This document shows positions 12,365 through 23,305 of a DNA stretch of 64,000 bases, in pieces. How positions within the stretch are numbered: position 1 is the stretch's first letter; the number at the start of each line of letters is the position of its first letter. The stretch covers positions 277,501-341,500 of the forward strand of contig JACEFZ010006323.1 in the NCBI GenBank assembly GCA_014155875.1, read 5' to 3'. Under the pieces are notes generated by a model. It was not told the DNA's origin. It saw only the letters and a list, made by a program, of their open reading frames with translations, and searched no databases. The stretch comes from Cepaea nemoralis (taxonomy: Eukaryota > Mollusca > Gastropoda > Stylommatophora > Helicidae). Both the position numbers and the translations under genes were made by a program.

Positions 12365-12620
12365 CTCACTGTTCCCACGTAACGTTTCGCCACGTTATGA
12401 CCAAATAAATGAAATATCTGGGGACGTCTTGAAAGATGTGTGAAAGAAAAAGATAGAAGAAGACAACTAGAAAAGTTTGTTGACAGCCTTTTGTCATGGC
12501 ATTGGACAGGTGACAGAACATAAATTGATACGTATTGTTGAAGATCGTAGGATGTACAAGAAGCAAGATCGCCCACGTCTTGTCGTCAGGACACTTGATA
12601 ATGATCACGATGAGTTAATT
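12365..12620 (+). mobile_element. LINE 3'-end fragment
   Basis: Plus-strand frame gives a region like DSLLSWH followed by a decayed tail, matching the LINE tail at 41745-41948. It borders the 31-bp array directly and ends near a short GAT-rich stretch. Confidence 0.5.
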
Positions 12621-12754
12621 ACCATATATTTGATGTCATATGTCATTCTGCTAACGTATGTTTATTTCACATTGTTGCATATCATTATGCCTATTATAGC
12701 TAATTTACAGTAACGTGTGTCTTTGTATTGTGTTATTGTAGTCTGGTTTATGCT

Positions 12755-12800
12755 GTTGTTCGCTAATGAAAGCTTATCATCGCAGCGTCCTCTGTAACTT
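12755..12800 (+). ncRNA. Degenerate hammerhead-like motif, copy 2
   Basis: CGCTAATGAAAGC, a loop, then CGCAGCGTCC. It aligns with the motifs near 125 and 46187. Both catalytic boxes are mutated. Confidence 0.25.
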
Positions 12801-12899
12801 AATTGTAATTATATCAAGCTGACCTACACTTCGCTTAGAGTTTTTCGATTGCTTGCATTCACTATGAAGCACACTTTTTGTGTGTAGCCCGATAGCAGC

Positions 12900-13310
12900 A
12901 CTGTTTCACCGGTGTTCTCAAGCTGTGTTTCATCATCATCACATGCGAGCCAATAAACTTGGACGATCATGTTTCGGCATCTCACACGATCAGTAGAGTT
13001 GATGATCAGCTCCTTGTTCTTGTCTCCACCATGCCACGGGGCCAAGCCATCCACATATTTACTTCTCTGCCTTCCGCTTGTTCTGTTCTCTTCAATTTTG
13101 CCAGATGTTGTCAAGTTCTTTAATTTATTTTTTCTTATAACGTGTCCAAAATATTTGTGACTGTCTACGCCTAATTTTTCTAATCAGTTTTCGGTTTTTA
13201 ACACTTCCTTGTAGGACTTGCTCAATGATTTTTCTGACTGTCCATGGTATTCTTTGCATTTTCCTCAGAAACCACATTTCCACTGCCATTATATGTTCTT
13301 GTTGGTTCCT
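12900..13310 (-). mobile_element. RTE-like LINE 3' fragment
   Basis: Minus strand from 13300 downward encodes the region equivalent to the tail of the LINE at 4958: MWFLRKMQRIPW-type start, then GKIEENRTSGRQRSKYVDGL and a WHGGDKNKEL tail, ending in ACDDDETQ, which is a decoded GAT repeat. Frameshifted and 5'-truncated. Confidence 0.7.
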
Positions 13311-13588
13311 TTTATCTTGTTTCGTATAAATCCAAAAGGATAACTTTAAAACAGTTCATTTTGTCAAACACTTGTGTGTTTTACAAAAATAATGTATATA
13401 CAGTTCTAACATTTCAGGTGTTAATTAGGATTTTCCTAGGTAAAAGGAGACAAATAGGTAAACCAGAGGCCTTTCGGCAAAATTCTTATTGGAATTATTC
13501 TCCTTAATCTGGGTTGGCAAGTTCATTTTTTTCGGTTCTTTTCCTTAGACTTTCCTATGGTTCCAAATGGAAATCAGTTATGCTTATC

Positions 13589-13623
<35 letters not shown>

Positions 13624-13946
13624 GTATTGATTATTATTATCATTGTTAGTTTTACACTGTGGTTTCCATTTACCAGATTTGCGTTTCTTGTCAAGTATCT
13701 ACAGTGTCTGTGTTTATTTCCCACTTGTTTTCGCAGGAGTCACACATTTCTAACTATTTCCATGTTCTACTTGCATTAGCCACCTCCAGGCAATGGTCGT
13801 TAGTTACTCAAAGTGAGTCTAAACCTTTATCAAATTGTGCCTCGGAAACCAGATCTCTGTTACCTCCAGGTTCTTCCTAACTCCTGGCAGTGACTAATAG
13901 CAGAACACGCCAAGCAACAGTTGTATTGGAACAGATGCAAAAAGGA
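13311..13946. other. Spacer with ATT microsatellite
   Basis: An ATT trinucleotide run lies at about 13588-13640. No gene recognised in the rest. Confidence 0.6.
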
Positions 13947-14245
13947 GGTCGCCATGGCAGAATGGATAACAGCTCTCGCTCTTAAAACTTCCGGTGTGCT
14001 GATGCTGAAGTTATATGTTTAACCCCTACACTGATCGGTTGGACTAAAATGACATTTCGTCCTTGACATGGGGACGTAGAGTACAAGTGGCTCAAAAGTC
14101 GGAGTTGGTTCGGCTGATGGCGACGGACACTGGTAATAGGGAAAGCTAATCCACATGCTAAAATCAGTCCAGTGCACCGGAAGTAATAGTAAATGTATGA
14201 ACTACACTTGAGTTCAAAGCGAGCGACCGCAAACAAATACTTAAA
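13947..14245 (+). mobile_element. SINE family A, copy 3
   Basis: Head GCCATGGCAGAATGGATAAC, B-box-like GTTTAACCCC, body AAAAGTCGGAGTTGGTTCGG, tail GAGTTCAAAGCGAGCGACCG followed by an A-rich end. Confidence 0.8.
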
Positions 14246-14344
14246 AAAAAAGAAAAGAAAAACAATGATGAAAAGTTCTTACGTAAAATGTCACTTCAAT
14301 TGAATGTCAGTAAAATTATAAAAAAAAAATAGTTGGGAATCCTT

Positions 14345-14480
14345 TACATGACGTTGCAATCAACGCCATAACTTTCTGGCGATATTTGATATTTTTGGCG
14401 AGTTGGCGTTCAGTTGTCTTACTTTGCTTTTCGGACGACCGGCACTTATACCACCGTATGAATACCAGCGCAAGGCTGTC
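14345..14480 (-). mobile_element. SINE family C, partial
   Basis: Matches the 3' half of family C on the minus strand (GACGTTGCAATCAACGCC, GACCGGCACTTATACCACCG). The tRNA-like head is missing. Confidence 0.55.
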
Positions 14481-14529
14481 TGTCTGCTTGTCTGAAATGT
14501 TATACCGGACATATTCTGTTGTATGGCCA

Positions 14530-14650
14530 CGAATCTTGAAAAGTGGACAGAAGAATTGGGTAGAGATATTATTTCTAATGCTTTGTTTCTCATTATATGC
14601 TCAAGGAAAAATGTTTGCCCCTTTCTTGAAGTTGCGTATATTATGTCGCA
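14530..14650 (-). mobile_element. Small LINE tail scrap
   Basis: Minus-strand frame gives LEHIMRNKALEIISL, resembling the FGHVMRR.ALE segment of the RTE-like LINE tails. Very short and decayed. Confidence 0.35.
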
Positions 14651-15484
14651 ACAAAATGCAAATGTATGTAAGTTAAGATACAAGACCACAAGAATTATGA
14701 ATATCAGAATACTGAAGGGAGACAGAGTAAAAGAAACAATACAAGACAAACGGACAAGCAATACGAAAATGGAATATGTTAAAGGCAAAACAAGAAAAGA
14801 AGATAGCTGTTTTACTGAATGTAAATTACAACGAAAACCAGACTAACAGTATTTTGTGCATGAAATAATAAAAGGAAAAGCAAATAAAAAGAACCCGTAC
14901 TAGAAAGACAAACAATCGACTTGACGATAGAATAATTTGTTATAGTTAAAACAATTTCAGAGACCATGAAAGAAATACATGCATGAACAAATACAGGATA
15001 AAGCAGAAATAGATAATTATATATTTAAAAAAAAAAAAAGAGAGAGAGAAATACTTTCAACTAAAATATATCAGGCATAGAAGGAAAAAAATACAAACAA
15101 TAAAAGTGTACAGCTACACATCCGAAAAAATATACTTATACGATAAGAGAAAAAGATAAAGATGAGATGCTAAAATGGGAAAACAAAGGAGAAATAGATG
15201 ATCCCATCTGTATACATATCTTAAAATACATATCACAGAGGAAAACATTCTGAAAAAACAAAAGCGCTTTCTTTCACAAGCAAGAAGGCAATCAGATCTA
15301 CAGACGGTGTTCAAGAAAATATTAACTCTTTCTCTGTCCAAGCAACTTATCTTGATTTTACGCAAAAGATAATATTGTACTTTCCATTTTTCTTCCGGCG
15401 CCGCCCGTTGTTTACATTAACCGAATCTACGAGAAATTTGGAACACAGTTGAAGACGTTATGTGGTCTATGAAACAAATATGAA
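14651..15484. other. Unannotated A-rich spacer
   Basis: A-rich plus strand with a short GA run near 15035. No gene motifs seen. Confidence 0.5.
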
Positions 15485-15762
15485 GAAAAGACAAGAGGGT
15501 CGACTTTATTACATCGGCTTTCATCCCACATGGCTCGGCCTCTTTCAGTAGGGGAAGCTCATAGAGAAAACTATACACATATCGAATGCCTGTCAAAAGC
15601 GTTGCACAGAGCACGAATTCCGTAGCTCCAGCGACTACCCACGGGAGTGTCTAAAGAAAATGTACTCGTGAGCCGGATGATGTAGCCCGTAATCGAACCC
15701 ACAACATTCCGACCGCTAGACAGGCCGCGGAAATACTTCGTCACGGAGACTCCCTCAAACAC
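15485..15762 (-). mobile_element. SINE family B, copy with internal 30-bp extra segment
   Basis: On the minus strand: GGAGTCTCCGTGACGAAGTA head, B-box-like GGGTTCGATTACGGG, body with CGCTGGAGCTACGGAATTCG, and an end near GTAATAAAGTCGACCC. Between 15552 and 15586 it carries AGCTCATAGAGAAAACTATA, absent from the other SINE B copies and similar to one unit of the minisatellite at 2095-2735. Confidence 0.65.
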
Positions 15763-15807
15763 ATATGATCTTCATTGTACCCTCTGAGTTTCTTAAAGAT
15801 ATCTCGC

Positions 15808-16012
15808 AATTGAACTAAAATGTTGACTTCTCGTCATTGACTTGGGGACGTTACAAGTACCTCAGAAGTCGGAGTGGGTTCGCCTGATGGCGAGGGACAC
15901 TAGTAATAGGAAAACTAATCAACACACACAATTCAGTCAAGTACTATTAGAAGTAGCTTATGTGACTATCCTTGAGTTCAAAGCGAGTAAGCGCCAAAAA
16001 GAAAAGACTGTT
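15808..16012 (+). mobile_element. SINE family A, 5'-truncated
   Basis: Begins in the body (ACTAAAATGTTGACTTCTCG) and includes CAGAAGTCGGAGTGGGTTCG and the tail TTCAAAGCGAGTAAGCGCC. The tRNA-like head is absent. Confidence 0.75.
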
Positions 16013-16365
16013 CTATTGTCATTCTTTATACTAGAGGTAAACAGGTATCCGAGGCAGAGACTGCTTATAATGTCGTTCCTCTTGTTGGAAGTCGACAAGT
16101 ACCCAAACACACGGAATGCTTATAATGTCGTTCCTCTTGTCGACAAGTATCCAAACACACGGACTGCTTATACTGTCGTTCCACCTGTTGGAAGTCGACA
16201 AGTATCCAAACGCACAGACTGCTTATAATGTCGTTCCTCTTGTCGACAAGTATCCAAACACACGGACTGCTTATAATGTCGTTCCTCATGTTGGAAGTAG
16301 ACAAGTATCCAAACACACGGACTTTGTCGTTCCTCTTGTTGGTTGCAGCAGGTACACAAGGCAGG
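16013..16365. repeat. About 48-bp minisatellite
   Basis: About seven imperfect units with GACAAGTATCCAAACACACG, then GACTGCTTATAATGTCGTTC. It is contiguous with, and slightly related to, the 54-bp array to its right (shared GCTT.TA.TGTC.TTC core). Confidence 0.8.
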
Positions 16366-17136
16366 GTAATGCTTCTACTGTCATTCTCCATGTTGAAGGT
16401 AGACAGGAAGCCAAGACAGGGATTGCTTCTACTGTGATTCTCCATGTTGAAGGTAGACAGGAAGCCAAGACAGGGATTGCTTCTACTGTCATTCTCCACG
16501 ATGAAGGTAGACAGGAAGCCAAGACAGGGATTGCTTCTACTGTCATTCTCCATGTTGAAGGTAGACAGGAAGCCAAGACAGGGATTGCTTCTACTGTCAT
16601 TCTCCATGCTGAAGGTAGACAGGAAGCCAAGACAGGGATTGCTTCTACTCTCATTCTCCATGTTGAAGGTTGTCAGGAAGCCAAGACAGGGATTGCTTCT
16701 ACTGTCATTCTCCACGTTGAAGGTAGACAGGAAGCCAAGACAAGATTGCTTCTACTGTCATTCTCCATTCTGAAGATAGACAGGAAGCCAAGACAGGGAT
16801 TGCTTCTACTGTCATTCTCCATTCTGAAAATAGACAGGAAGCCAAGACAGGGATTGCTTCTACTGTCATTCTCCATGTTGAAGGTAGACAGGAAGGCAAG
16901 ACAGGGATTGCTTCTACTATCATTCTCCATGTTGAAGGTAGACAGGAAGCCAAGACAGGGATTGCTTCTACTGTCATTCTCCATTCTGAAAATAGGCAGG
17001 AAGCCAAGACAGGGATTGCTTCTACTGTCATTCTCCATGTTGAAGGTAGACAGGAAGCCAAGACAGGGATTGCTTTTACTGTCATTCTCCATGTTGAAGG
17101 TAGGCAGGAAGCCAAGACAGGGGTTGCTTCTACTGT
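16366..17136. repeat. 54-bp minisatellite, about 14 copies
   Basis: Unit includes GTAGACAGGAAGCCAAGACA, GGGATTGCTTCTACTGTCAT and TCTCCATGTTGAAG, period 54. Because 54 is a multiple of three and the unit lacks stops in several frames, long repetitive open frames appear on both strands. They have no family resemblance and are not annotated as genes. Confidence 0.9.
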
Positions 17137-17300
17137 CTTCGGTGTTCTGGGTAAACGCCTCTGTTGATATTCCTCCATGCCACTGTCTCAATCCATCCCG
17201 CATCATTTCTCTTGGTCGGCCTCTGTCTCTGTTCCCCTCGATCTTTCCAGTTGTCACAACGTTCTCCAATGCAACTCTCCTCGTCACATGACCAAAAATT
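17137..17300 (-). mobile_element. LINE 3' fragment joined to the 54-bp array
   Basis: Minus strand gives MTRRVALENVVTTGKIEG, then GRPREMMRDGLRQWHGG and an ISTEAFTQNTED tail, matching other LINE tails in the window. The reading passes straight into the 54-bp repeat with no spacer. Confidence 0.75.
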
Positions 17301-17349
17301 TAAAAAAAAATAAATAAAAAAAAGCTGTTTGCCTCTTTCTTATCAATGT

Positions 17350-17386
17350 CAGTATCAATAATAATAATAATAATATTAATAATAAT

Positions 17387-17429
<43 letters not shown>

Positions 17430-17432
17430 TGG
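17350..17432. repeat. AAT trinucleotide microsatellite
   Basis: (AATAAT)n run with occasional ATT interruptions. Confidence 0.9.
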
Positions 17433-17577
17433 AGGATTGGTCTACCATAGCGTCAAACTCGTTGAAACTACACATCCGCTATAGGTAGGAATGCAACTTG
17501 GCGAGTGTCTTGGCAAGCAAGTGAACTTATCACTATTCCACCAAGTCAACTACTTTACTCACTTGAGGGTATAGATG

Positions 17578-17805
17578 AGTCGCCGTGGTGGAGTAGGTAC
17601 GCCCTTTGACTCGCGCTCCTAAGGCTGTGGTTTCGATTCCGGGCTATGTTGTTCGGTTCACGAGTGGATTTTTCTCAGAGTGTCCCGGAGGAGGATGGGG
17701 ATTGTCGCTGGAACTACAGAGTTCGTGCTCTGTGTGACGCTTTCGGCAGGCCGTTTCCACGGAAAGAGACCTAGCTAAATGAGATAATACCCGATGCAAT
17801 GCAAC
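17578..17805 (+). mobile_element. SINE family B, copy 2
   Basis: tRNA-like head GTCGCCGTGGTGGAGTAGGT with B-box-like GGTTTCGATTCCGGG, body with GGATTGTCGCTGGAACTACA and GAGTTCGTGCTCTGTGTGAC, then GGAAAGAGACCTAGC. The A- and B-box-like motifs suggest a Pol III promoter derived from a tRNA. Confidence 0.8.
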
Positions 17806-18284
17806 TCGTCGTCTTGCCTTTAACATTCTTGTTTTGTTCACAAGGGTATAGAAATGTAGTCGTCTTGGCACAATATACTAATCATGTGAGTGCACTGCAA
17901 TGACGCAGGACAGATTGAGTCGGGCTCTAGTAAACGGTCATTTAGTATGGAGATGCTTAGTGCGGAGATGGCACCGTATGGTGATACTAACAGCTAACGT
18001 TTAGTTAGCATTCTGCTAACCGAAACCAATAGTCACACACTTAATGAGCTTCACATCTGAAATTATAAAATGCTTAGAACTTACAATAACCATAAAACTT
18101 GAGCTATTTTCATCCTATTAATTAGAATCACCCTCAGAAAACATCAAACATATCCATCTTTGAAATGATCCTCTCACACACAAATAAAACTAATTAACAA
18201 CACCAAGGAATGCCATAGCGATGATAAATTCAATATGCGATAGATAATTTATACATGATAACAACACAAGCATTACAACTGGCT
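17806..18284. other. Unannotated spacer
   Basis: AT-rich; no recognised feature. Confidence 0.45.
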
Positions 18285-18520
18285 TATGGTAGAGATCTAA
18301 CTCGGGATCCGAAGGTTGTGGGTTCTATTTCGGGCCGCGTCCTTCGGTTCAGAAGTGAATTATTTCGGAGACTCCTGGGGATCGTCGCTAGAGCTATGGA
18401 GTTCGTGCTTTGTGCGAAGCTTCCCGCGTTGCGGAAAGAGACTGCGCCATATGTGATAAACACCCGGTGCAAGGAAGTCGACTCTGTCGACTTTGAAGCG
18501 ACTTTTTATGGTAGAGAGAA
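18285..18520 (+). mobile_element. SINE family B, copy 3
   Basis: Head degraded; B-box-like GGGTTCTATTTCGGGCC, body CGTCCTTCGGTTCAGAAGTG and GATCGTCGCTAGAGCTATGG, 3' end GTCGACTTTGAAGCGAC. The 34-bp satellite begins shortly after this end. Confidence 0.8.
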
Positions 18521-18544
18521 ATTTCCAACGACTGTTGTGGGGCA

Positions 18545-20312
18545 ACAGTTCTTCATTCTACAAACCACTTTGTCATGATGAATCTAATTTGTCCCAAACC
18601 ATTGGGTGATGGTGACTCTAATCTATCCCAAACCATTGGGTGATGGTGAATCTAATCTGTCCCAAACCATTGGGTGATGGTGAATCTAATTTGTCCCAAA
18701 CCATTGGGTGATGGTGAATCTAATTTGTCCCAAACCATTTTGTGATGGTGAATCTAATCTGTCCCAAACCATTGGATGATGGTGAATCTAATTTGTCCCA
18801 AACCATTGGGTCATGAGAATCTAATCTGTCCCAAACCATTGGGTGATGGTGAATCTAATTTGTCCCAAACCATTGGGTGATGGTGAATCTAATTTGTCCC
18901 AAACCATTGGGTGATGGTGAATCTAATTTGTCCCAAACCATTGGGTGATGGTGAATCTAATCTGTCCCAAACCATTGTGTGATGGTGAATCTAATTTGTC
19001 CCAAACCATTGGGTCATGAGAATCTAATCTGTCCCAAACCATTGGGTGATGGTGAATCTAATTTGTCCCAAACCATTGGGTCATGAGAATCTAATTTGTC
19101 CCAAACCACTTTATCATGATGAATCTAATTTGTACCAAACCACTGGGTGATGGTGAATCTAATTTGTCCCAAACCACTGGGTGATGGTGAATCTAATTTG
19201 TCCCAAACCATTGGGTGATGGTGAATCTAATTTGTCCCAAACCACTGGGTGATGGTGAATCTAATTTGTCCCAAACCATTGGGTGATGGTGAATCTAATT
19301 TGTCCCTAACCATTGGGTGATGGTGAATCTAATTTGTCCCAAACCATTGGGTGATGGTGAATCTAATTTGTCCCAAACCATTGGGTGATAGTGAATCTAA
19401 TTTGTCCCAAACTATTCGGTGATGGTGAATCTAATTTGTCCCAAACCATTGGGTTATGATGAATCTAATTTGTCCCAAACCACTTTATCATGATAAATCT
19501 AATTTGTCCCAAACCACTGGGTGATGGTGAATCTAATTTGTCCCAAACCATTGGGTGATGGTTAATATAATTTGTCCCAAACCATTGGGTCATGATGAAT
19601 CTAATTTGTCCCAAACCACTGGGTTATGATGAATCTAATTTGTCCCAAACCACCGGGTCATGATGAATCAAATTTGTCAAAAATCACTGGGCCATGGTGA
19701 ATATAATTTGTCAGAAACCATTGGGTCATGATGAATCTAATTTGTCAAAAACCACTGGGTCATGATGAATCTAATTTATCTCAAACCACTAGGTCATGAT
19801 GAATCTAATTTGTCTCAAACCACTGGGTCATGATGAATCTAATTTTTCCCAAACCATTGGGTCATGATGAATCTAATTTGTCTCAAACCACTAGGTCATG
19901 ATGAATCGAATTTGTCCCAAACCACATGGTCATGATGAGTCGAATTTTTCCCAAACCACTGGGTCATGATGAATCGAATTTGTCCTAAACCACAGGGTCA
20001 TGATGAATCGAATTTGTTCCAAACCACTGGGCCATGATGAATCTAATTTGTCCCAAACCACTGGGTCATGATGAATCTAATTTGTCCCAAACCACAGGGT
20101 TATGGTGAGTCTAATTTGTCCCAAACTACTGGGTCATGATGAATCTAATTTGTCAGAAACCATTCGGTCATGATGAATCTAATTTGTGAGAAACCATTCG
20201 GTCATGATGAATCGAATGTGTCCCAAACCATTGGGTCATGGCGAATCTAATTTGTCTCAAACCACTGGGTCATGATGAATCTAATTTGTCTCAAACCACT
20301 GGGTCATGATTT
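18545..20312 (+). repeat. 34-bp satellite, about 52 copies
   Basis: Unit GTGAATCTAATTTGTCCCAA with ACCATTGGGTGATG; period 34. Left units carry GGGTGATGGTGAAT, right units GGGTCATGATGAAT, so two subfamilies are spatially sorted. No open frame of interest. Confidence 0.95.
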
Positions 20313-20339
20313 ACCAACAGCAGACAGCAGTGATGGCAG

Positions 20340-20490
20340 CATCGATTAATTTTATAACGATTTAAAAATTCCTTGAAGAAATGCAAGAAGTTAGAATTAA
20401 ATATCATAATGGATGACTTGAATGTCAAAGTTGGAAACCAATACAGCGGGTGCATAGTAGGGGAACAGAATGAAAGAGGTTGCAGACTTG
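20340..20490 (+). mobile_element. LINE endonuclease scrap
   Basis: With frameshifts the plus strand resembles the APE endonuclease segment of the LINE at 4958: a MDDLNVKVGNQ-like stretch followed by NERGCRLVQ. Confidence 0.55.
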
Positions 20491-20529
20491 TACAGTCGCA
20501 AATACTATACAAAGCGCAGACTGCTACAA

Positions 20530-20835
20530 TTACCATAGATTAATTATAAACAATTTTAGTTAAATAATAAAGAGTCACGTTTTGAGCGGGTGAAAGTGCA
20601 ATTTTTGTACGAAAGTTCGACCAAGTCTCGATAAAGCCCCCTCTCTCTTGTTGAGTAGTGGGCCTGCAGTTAGTAAGCTGGCATAACTAGTCGGTCAGTC
20701 CTACTTGGCGTAGCTTGAAAGCTCGTCGGTAGTTGTCCAGTTGTTTTGCATGTATCACAGGGCACCGAGGGAACGCGCTGAGCGATTGCTACTCTTGGCC
20801 TGCGTGTGCGTGAATAGTCCGTTTGTGCGATAGAT
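20530..20835 (+). other. Possible 5' external transcribed spacer of rDNA
   Basis: GC-richer sequence directly upstream of the 18S start, without similarity to other repeats here. The position fits a 5' ETS carried along with the 18S fragment, but the sequence alone does not prove it. Confidence 0.3.
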
Positions 20836-20941
20836 ATCTGGTTGATCCTGCCAGTAGTCATATGCTTGTCTTAAAGATTAAGCCATGCATGTCTAAGTTC
20901 GCACTGTCTCACGGTGAAACCGTACATGGCTCATTAAATTC
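20836..20941 (+). rRNA. 18S rRNA 5'-end fragment (about 105 nt, pseudogene)
   Basis: Contains the universal small-subunit start CTGGTTGATCCTGCCAGTAG, then ATGCTTGTCTTAAAGATTAA, GCCATGCATGTCTAAGTTCG and GGCTCATTAAAT. Homology stops there, so about 1.7 kb of the gene is missing. Substitutions (CTTAAAG for CTCAAAG, CGTACATGG for CGCGAATGG) also mark it as a relic. It is joined to 28S-like sequence rather than continuing. Confidence 0.85.
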
Positions 20942-20944
20942 CTT

Positions 20945-21930
20945 GGTTCAGACATTTGTTCTACGACCTCCAGCTGAGGGATATGGCTGAAAGCCTATAA
21001 GTCAACATCCCCGGGATGTAAGGGCCTGGCAGTTACTCACCCACTGCTGAATGCAGGTTAGACGCATGATCTTTTGAGCCTACTACATGCGTGGTCCAGA
21101 CACTTGTTTTACGGCTCTCAGCTGAGGGATATGGCTGAACGCCTCTAAGTTAATATCCCCCGGATGTGAGGGCCTTGCCGTTACTCACCCTCTGCTGCAA
21201 GGAGGGAGATGCTGAGCTGGCAGCATCTGTATTTCGTGGAAAGTTCGAATCTAAAGCTCGCTGAGTGGATGTTGAGGGTTCACCATGATATCTTTGGTCG
21301 TTCTAACTTGACCAGCTATAATGTGGATGACACCATCACAGTGAGAGTCGAATGTCCCTCGAAACACCCGAAAAGCTGAACACGGTCAATAAATGTCAGC
21401 AGAAGTTGGATGTGTCGGCCTAACGGCGCTGATATACAAGCAAAACGCAAAAACGTCCGAGTGAGAGTGGAATATCCTTCGAAAAAATAGCGGAGGTTAA
21501 CCCGGTCAACAAACACCCGCAGAAGTCGTTGAAAGTCCTAACCGAAAGCTCGCTGAGTAGGTGTCACCTGCAGACTGTCCGTTCCTGGGGAGCGACCAGT
21601 ATCGAGCGACATGTCTAATATACGGAAGTGAGGAAGTGAAGCAGCCATGCGCGGGACGCGACGATTCCATTCGTGAACCCAGTACCAGAGCGTTATGTGT
21701 CGGCTCTACAATTATGACGGCGGGGAATGCCCTTGTTCGGCCCCTGCCTTCCCTTGAGGGTTTGACCGTGATGTATTTGGCCGTTCTAACTTGACCAGCT
21801 GGGATGTGGACAACACCACATCAGTGAGAGTCGAATGTCCTTCGAAACACCCGGGAAGGCTAACCCGGTCAATAAGCGATCGCAGAACACGGATATGTCG
21901 GACTAACGGCGCAAGAAGGTTTGGGGCGGA
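20945..21930 (+). repeat. 28S-rRNA-3'-end-containing tandem repeat block
   Basis: Two copies of a segment with GATATGGCTGAACGCCTCTA (near 20985 and 21130), which resembles the 3'-terminal domain of large-subunit rRNA (TATGACTGAACGCCTCTAAG). Downstream are two copies about 490 bp apart of a segment with AACTTGACCAGCT, GTGAGAGTCGAATGTCC and CCCGGTCAATAA. The same family fills 27006-28653. It may derive from rDNA 3' end and intergenic spacer; the spacer part is inference. Confidence 0.6.
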
Positions 21931-22070
21931 GAAGAGGCAAGGGAAGAACAAGAGAGAAGATGCTGAACAGTTTGATATCATGGCATAGTGGAACCTTAGT
22001 ATCAGAAATATTAGCAGGAGAGACAGATGACTGTGAATAGACATGACAGACATGGTCACCAACGCCACAC

Positions 22071-22200
22071 AACGAGAAGAAGGAGGAGGAGGAGGAGGAG
22101 GAGAAGAAGAAGAAGAAGAAGAAGAAGAAGAAGAAGAAGAAGAAGAAGAAGAAGAAGAAGAAGAAGAAGAAGAAGAAGAAGACGACGACGAAAGGAAGAA
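22071..22200 (+). repeat. GGA/GAA purine microsatellite
   Basis: (GGA)n followed by (GAA)n. Apparent Arg- or Glu-rich open frames here are artefacts. Confidence 0.95.
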
Positions 22201-22570
22201 GGGGGAAGGAACAAGAAGTAGAAGAAATAGAAGAGATTAACGAATAATAATATAGTAATCTATAAAACGATATAAATGAGTTACACTTCAGTTAAACTGT
22301 ACAAATGCAGCGAATAAATCAACAATAACAGAAAGTGGAATTTGCCGGCGTTACGAGAACACAATCACAAGCCAGACTTTGCAGCCAGAAAAGCTTCGCC
22401 ATCAAACAAAAATCAAAAGCCACTGTTGCCAATACATGTGTAAGAATTATGAAAAGTTACTTCAATGGGGATCTGGAGACGTCGGAATCCTCAGAGACAG
22501 AAATATCAAACTGAACACTATCAAATTTGTGTTTGCTATTTTTGGGTTCTTTGATTCCAACCACATCAAC
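22201..22570. other. Spacer
   Basis: No recognised feature. Confidence 0.4.
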
Positions 22571-22935
22571 TGTAAAGTGTTGACCGGTCTGTGTACAATA
22601 TAGAGCTATGATTCCAACCACATCAACTCTAAAGTGTTGACTGGTCTGTATTCAATATAGGGTTATGATTCCAATCACATCAACTGTAAAGTGTTGACTG
22701 GTCTGTGTACAATATAGAGCTATGATTCCAATCACATCAACTGTAAAGTGTTGACTGGTCTGTGTGCATATTGAACTATGATTCCCACCACAACTCTAAA
22801 GTATTGACTGGTCTGTTTACATATTGAACTATGATTCCCACCACAACTCTAAAGTATTGACTGGTCTGTTTACATATTGAACTATGATTCCCACCACAAC
22901 TCTAAAGTATTGACTGGTCTGTGTACATATGGAGT
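22550..22935 (+). repeat. About 55-60-bp minisatellite, 7 copies
   Basis: Units carry ATGATTCCAACCACATCAAC, TCTAAAGTGTTGACTGGTCT and GTGTACAATATAG. Right-hand units lost CATCAA and are shorter. Confidence 0.85.
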
Positions 22936-23008
22936 TAGTATCAAATGTCCAATAGTCCTCAAGATGTGTTAAACCAGTCCTTTACATGTTTCCTTATGGG
23001 TATCAACA

Positions 23009-23305
23009 CATTCGAATGGATACAACCCCTCATTCTTGAAATTCTGTCTGCTGATGCCGAGGTAGCGGGTTAAGCGATTTACTTGTACAATGGTCATTAG
23101 GACTAACATGCTGACGTCTCCTCCTTGAGATGGAGACGTAAATTACAAGTACCTCAGAAGTCGGAGTGAGTTCGCCTGATGGCGATGGACACTGGTAATA
23201 AGGAGAGTTAATCTACACGAAAACAATAATTCCAGTGCGCTATACTTAGTAGCAGGTATGGACTACACATGAGTTTGAAGTGAACGGAATACAAGTTACA
23301 AAATA
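23009..23305 (+). mobile_element. SINE family A, copy 5
   Basis: TTCGAATGGATACA head, GCTGATGCCGAGGTAGCGGG, body CAGAAGTCGGAGTGAGTTCG, and a degraded tail. Confidence 0.75.

Noticed and set aside
16065..17291. Open frames of 204-391 codons on both strands
   Set aside because: Created by the 54-bp repeat, a multiple of three. No family resemblance except the LINE scrap at the end.
20836..20941. Functional rRNA locus
   Set aside because: Only about 105 nt of 18S with substitutions, then a break into unrelated order.
22027..22240. Arg-rich and Glu-rich small proteins
   Set aside because: Microsatellite translation.
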